Assembly: GCA_021464245.1 (NCBI GenBank)
Contig: JADCRB010000016.1
Location: 10,038,835-10,102,834 of the forward strand
Length of the DNA: 64,000 bases
Origin: Carallia brachiata
Taxonomy: Eukaryota > Streptophyta > Magnoliopsida > Malpighiales > Rhizophoraceae
Reading direction: 5' to 3'
The position numbers and the translations under genes are program-made. Below the pieces are notes generated by a model. That model had not been told where the DNA came from, ran no database searches, and saw nothing but the letters and a program-made list of their open reading frames with translations. Positions 60,352 to 64,000 of this stretch are shown here, piece after piece. The stretch's first letter is position 1. Each line of letters begins with the position of its first letter.

Positions 60352-62448
60352 ATCACTTTATTTCTTGCAAATAAGTGATTTTCTTTCATTTTAATGGCTT
60401 ATTTCACACAAATTAAAGTTAATTTAAGTATAAATTCTTGTAAAAACCTTTAATTTCAATGCAAAACGCATTTCCAACACCTTTTGAGGTGATAAATACA
60501 TTCAATTCCCTCTAATAACTGTGCAATTGATAATGATTTGCATTTATTAGTTGCATAAGACCTTTTGTTGCATGAATAAAGAGGCTAAATCACTTTATCT
60601 CTTGCAAATAAGTGATTTTCTATCATTTTAATGACTTATTTAACACAATTTAAAGTTAATTTAAGCATAAATGCTTGTAAAAACCTTTAATTTCAATGCA
60701 AAACGCATTTCCAAAACCTTTGGAGGTGATAAATATTTAATTCCCATAATAAGTGTGCAATTGATCATGATTGGCATTTATTAGTTGTATAAGAATCCTT
60801 TTGGTGTGTGAATAAAGGGCTAAATCACTATTATCTGCAAATAAGTGATTTTCTTTCATTTTAATGGCTTATTTAACACAAATTAAACTTAATTTAAGTA
60901 TAAATGCTTGTAAAAACCTTTCATTTCAATGAAAACGCATTTCCAACACCTTTTGAAGTGATAAATACATTCAATACCCTCTAATAAGTGTGCAATTGAT
61001 CATGATTTGCATTTATTAGTTGCATAAGACCTTTTGTGGTGTGAATAAAGAGGCTAAATCACTTTATTTCTTACAAATAAGTCATTTCTTTTTTTTTAAT
61101 GCTTATTTAACACAAATTAAAGTTAATTTAAGCATAAATGCTTGTAAAACCCTTTAATTTCAAAGAAAAACGCATTTCCAACACCTTTTGAGGTGTAAAT
61201 ACATTCATTCCCCTAATAAGTGTGCAATTGATCATGATTTGCGTTTATTAGTAGCATAAGACCTTTGTGGCGTGAATAAAGAGGCTAAATCACTTTATTT
61301 CTTACAAATAAGTGATTTTCTTTCATTTTAATCTCTTATTTAACACAAATTAAAGTTAATTTAAGCACAAATGCTGTAAAAACCTTTAATTTCAATGAAA
61401 ACGCATTTCCAACACCTTTGAGGTGTAAATTCATTAAATTCCCCCTAATAAGTGTGCAATTGATCATGATTTGCATTTATTAGTGTAAGACCTTTTGTGG
61501 CGTGAATAATGAGGATAAATCGCTTTATTTCTTGCAAATAAGTGATTTTCTTTCATTTTAATGGCTTATTTAATACAATTAAACTTAATTTAAGTATAAA
61601 TGCTGTAAAAACCTTCAATTTCAATGTAAAACGCATTTCCAACACCTTTTGAGGTGATAAATACATTCAATACCCTCTAATAAGTGTGCAATTGATCATG
61701 ATTTGCATTTATTAGTTGCATAAGACCTTTTGTGGTGTGAATAAAGAGGCTAAATCACTTTATTTCTTGCAAAAAGTCATTTTCTTTCATTTTAATGGCT
61801 TATTTAACAAATTAAAGTTAATTTAAGCATAAATGCTTCTAAAAACCTTTAATTTCAATGCAAAACGCATTTCCAACACCTTTTGAGGTGATAAATACAT
61901 TGAATTCCCTCTAATAAGTGTGCAATTGATCATATTTTCATTTATTAGTTGCATAAGACCTTTTGTGTGTGAATAAAGAGGCTAAATCACTTTATCTCTT
62001 GCAAATAAGTATTTTTCTTTCATTTTAATGACTTATTTAACACAATTTAAAGTTAATTTAAGCATAAATGCTTGTAAAAACTTTAATTTCAACGCAAAAC
62101 GCATTTCCAACACCTTTGAGGTGATAAATATTCAATTCCCTCTAATAACTGTGCAATTGATCATGATTGCATTTATTAGTTGCATAAGACCTTTTGTTGC
62201 ATGAATAAAGATGCTAAATCACTTTATCTTGCAATAAGTGATTCTTCATTTTTTTAATGACTTATTTAACACAATTTAAAGTTAATTTAAGCATAAATGC
62301 TTGTAAAAACCTTTAATTTCAATGCAAAACGCATTTCCAACACCTTTGAGGTGATAAATACACAATTCCCTATAATAAGTGTGCAATTGATCATGATTTG
62401 CATTTATTAGTTGCATAAGACCTTTTGTGGTGTGAATAAAGAGGCTAA
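60352..62448 (+). repeat. HOR-33 block A' core (monomers 23-31), unit 2
   Basis: Matches 52599-54703 and, more distantly, the A cores. It carries GAGGTTAAATC at its start, ATAAATTCTTG at about 60432, TTTGCGTTTATTAGTAGC at about 61238, TAATGAGGATAAATCGC at about 61508 and AACTGTGCAATTG at about 62146. The next block A begins 2573 bp after its start, 11 monomers. Confidence 0.82.
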
Positions 62449-62924
62449 ATCACTTTATTTCTTGCAAAAAGTGATTTTTTTTTATTTTAATGGCTTATTT
62501 AACACAAATTAAAGTTAATTTAAGCATAAATGCTTAAAAACCTTTAATTTCAATGCAAACGCTTTCCACACCTTTTGAGGTGATAAATAATCATTCAATA
62601 CCCTCTAATAGGTGTGCATTGATCACGATTTGCATTTATTAGTGCGTAAGACCTTTTGTGGTGTGAATAAAGAGGCTAAATCACTTATTTCATGCAAATA
62701 AGTCATTTTCTTTCATTTTAAGGGCTTATTTAACAAATTTAAAGTCAATTTAAGTATAAATGCTTGAAAAAACCTTTAATTTCAAAGAAAAACGCATTTC
62801 CAACACCTTTTGAGTTGTTAAATACATTCAATTCCCCCTAATAAGTGTGCAATTGATCATGATTTGCATTTGTTAGTAGCATAAGACCTTTTGTGGCGTG
62901 AATAAAGAGGCTAAATCACTTTAT

Positions 62925-64000
62925 TTCTCGCAAATAAGTGATTTTCTTTCATTTTAATGGCTTATTTCACACAAATTAAAGTTAATTTAAGTATAAATTC
63001 TTGTAAAACCTTTTAATTTCAATGCAAAACGCATTTCCAACACCTTTTGAGGTCTTAAATACATTCAATTCCCTCTAATAAGTGTGCAATTGATCATGAA
63101 TTGCATTTATTAGTTACATAAGACCTTTTGTGGCGTGAATAAAGAGGCTAAATCACTTTATCTCTTGCAAATAAGAGATTTTCTTCTTTTAATGACTTAT
63201 TTAACACTTTAAAGTTAATTTAAGCATAAATGCTTGTCTTTATTTCAATGCAAACGCTTTCCAACACCTTTGGAGGTGATAAATACATTCAATTCCTCTA
63301 ATAAGTGTGCAATTGATCATGATTTGGCATTTATTAGTTGTATAAGACCTTTTGTGGCGTGAATAAAAGTGGCGAAATCACTTTATCTCTTGCAAATAAG
63401 TGATTTTCTTTCATTTTAATGGCTTATTTAACACAAATTAAACTTAATTTAAGTATAAATGCTTGTAAAAACCTTTCATTTCAATGCAAACGCATTTCCA
63501 ACACCTTTGAGGTGATAAATCCATTCAATACCCTCTAATAAGTGTGCAATTGATCATGATTTGCATTTATTAGTTGCATAAGACCTTTTGTGGTGTGAAT
63601 AAAGAGGCTCTAAATAACTTTATTTCTTACAAATAAGTCATTTTCTTTCATTTTAATGGCTTATTTGACACAATTTAAAGTTAATTTAAGCATAAATGCT
63701 TGTAAAAACCTTTATTTCAAAGAAAAAACGCATTTCCAACACCTTTTGAGGTGTTAAATACATTCAATTCCCCTAATAAGTGTGCAATTGATCATGATTT
63801 GCGTTTGTTAGTAGCATAAGACCTTTTGTTGGCGTGAATAAAGATGCTAAATCACTTTATTCTTACAAAGAAGTGATTTTCTTTCATTTTAATCTCTTAT
63901 TTAACACAAATTAAAGTTAATTTAAGCACAAATGCTTGTAAAAACCTTTAATTTCAAAGAAAAACGCATTTCCAACACCCTTTGAGGTGTTAAATTCATT
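62925..64000 (+). repeat. HOR-33 unit 3, start only
   Basis: Monomers 1 to 5 follow in the expected order: GAATTGCATTTATTAGTTAC at about 63098, AAATAAGAGATTTTC at about 63169, GGCGAAATC at about 63371, TTTGACACAATTT at about 63666, TTTGCGTTTGTTAGTAGC at about 63800 and TTTTAATCTCTTATTT at about 63888. The second monomer has lost about 10 bp (TGCTTGTCTTTATTTC near 63230). The unit runs off the window edge. Confidence 0.85.

Larger units (their letters stand above)
55176..62924 (+). repeat. HOR-33 unit 2 (7749 bp)
   Basis: Second full unit: A at 55176-57767, B at 57768-60351, A' at 60352-62924. Blocks A and B are clean over 55.8-59.9 kb, the largest low-indel stretch in the window apart from 36.7-39.4 kb. 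A' is noisier. The monomer count of 33 was made on this unit. Confidence 0.87.
1..64000 (+). repeat. 237-bp AT-rich satellite array filling the whole window
   Basis: The same monomer repeats head to tail from base 1 to base 64000. The segment beginning ATCACTT recurs at 1, 236, 473, 710 and 947 and then about every 235-237 bp to the right edge, giving about 270 copies. Landmarks in order are: ATCACTT, AAATAAGTGATT, TTAATGGCTTATTTAACAC, TTAATTTAAGCATAAATGC, TTGTAAAAACCTTTAATTTC, AATGCAAAACGCATTTCC, AACACCTTTTGAGGTGTT, AAATACATTCAATTCCC, TAATAAGTGTGCAATTGATC, TTTGCATTTATTAG, CATAAGACCTTTTGTGG and GTGAATAAAGAGGCTA. No copy is inverted and no unique sequence interrupts the array. Every stretch without a gene, which is the entire window, is this satellite. 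A eukaryotic heterochromatic or centromeric location is inference from array length and HOR structure. The family is not one I recognise. Confidence 0.97.
47452..64000 (+). repeat. Domain V: 33-monomer higher-order repeat (HOR-33), ~7.73 kb
   Basis: Rare markers recur at 7.72-7.76 kb. GTTTGTTAG-type sites: 48343 and 56066 and 63800; 53468 and 61238. GGCGAAATCAC: about 47907, 55637 and 63369. TGATGTCTTAAATAC: about 49687 and 57419. m3-type TGGACTTAAATAA: about 51960 and 59713. CTCGCAAA: about 47463, 55189 and 62938. Counting monomer starts from 55176 to 62925 gives 33. The unit is 11 + 11 + 11: block A (monomers 1-11), block B (12-22, HOR-7 derived) and block A' (23-33, with 23-31 matching 1-9). 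The right end lies beyond the window. Confidence 0.87.

Noticed and set aside
1..64000. CRISPR array
   Set aside because: The repeats are contiguous 237-bp monomers with no unique spacers between short direct repeats.
1..64000. Plasmid or bacterial origin iterons
   Set aside because: Iterons are about 20 bp and occur in small clusters next to a replication gene. Here 64 kb of long monomers has no gene at all.
1..64000. CENP-B box
   Set aside because: No segment with a TTCG and CGGG arrangement was seen. The CGCATTTCC segment does not match the box.
1..64000. Telomeric repeats, tRNA-derived SINE or transposon-derived monomer
   Set aside because: No telomere-type hexamer runs, no tRNA A/B box pair, no terminal inverted repeats, target-site duplications or reverse transcriptase fragments were recognisable.

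Overview
The window is one uninterrupted satellite DNA array. From the first base to the last it consists of head-to-tail copies of an AT-rich monomer of about 237 bp (roughly 235-237 bp in clean copies, about 270 copies). All copies are in the same orientation. I found no gene, RNA gene, transposon, CRISPR array or unique sequence. Hand-counted GC of the first monomer is about 28.5%. A gene-free array of more than 64 kb with nested higher-order repeats (HORs) points to a eukaryotic chromosome, most plausibly a centromeric or other heterochromatic block. I do not recognise the family and cannot name the species. All coordinates were read by eye and may be off by one or two bases. Internal breakpoints given as 'about' are less exact.

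Layout by monomer type. Domain I (1 to ~4.57 kb) is a fairly uniform set of monomers with two alternating subtypes, and contains the only ambiguous base (3005). Domain II (~4.57-13.2 kb) is a diverse monomer field without long periodicity. It holds short segmental duplications, one out-of-place domain I monomer, a single divergent monomer that later becomes part of a HOR, and a seven-monomer run that matches seven consecutive positions of a HOR amplified 23 kb away. Domain III (~13.2-28.7 kb) is a 7-monomer HOR of about 1.63-1.65 kb with eight complete units plus partial ends. After a disordered bridge (28.7-29.6 kb), domain IV (29.6-40.7 kb) is an 8-monomer HOR of about 1.89 kb with five complete units. 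It is related to the 7-mer by replacement of two monomers with three. At about 40.45-40.68 kb the array switches back to 7-mer monomers, then passes through a mosaic (41.4-47.5 kb). Domain V (47.45 kb to the right edge) is a 33-monomer HOR of about 7.73 kb with two complete units and the start of a third. It is built as 11 + 11 + 11: a block A, a block B derived from the 7-mer HOR, and a second copy of A's first nine monomers.

How it works together. The evidence fits repeated unequal crossing-over and segmental amplification. Monomer variants that exist singly in domain II reappear as fixed members of the HORs, and a one-monomer deletion at 43.5 kb leaves an exact in-register hybrid monomer. 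Each monomer also carries several short dyad symmetries, the largest a 13-bp stem with one bulge. Single-base deletions are unevenly distributed. They are dense in much of 13.7-24, 27-32 and 41-47 kb and sparse in some HOR units, so part of the apparent divergence may be residual long-read consensus error.
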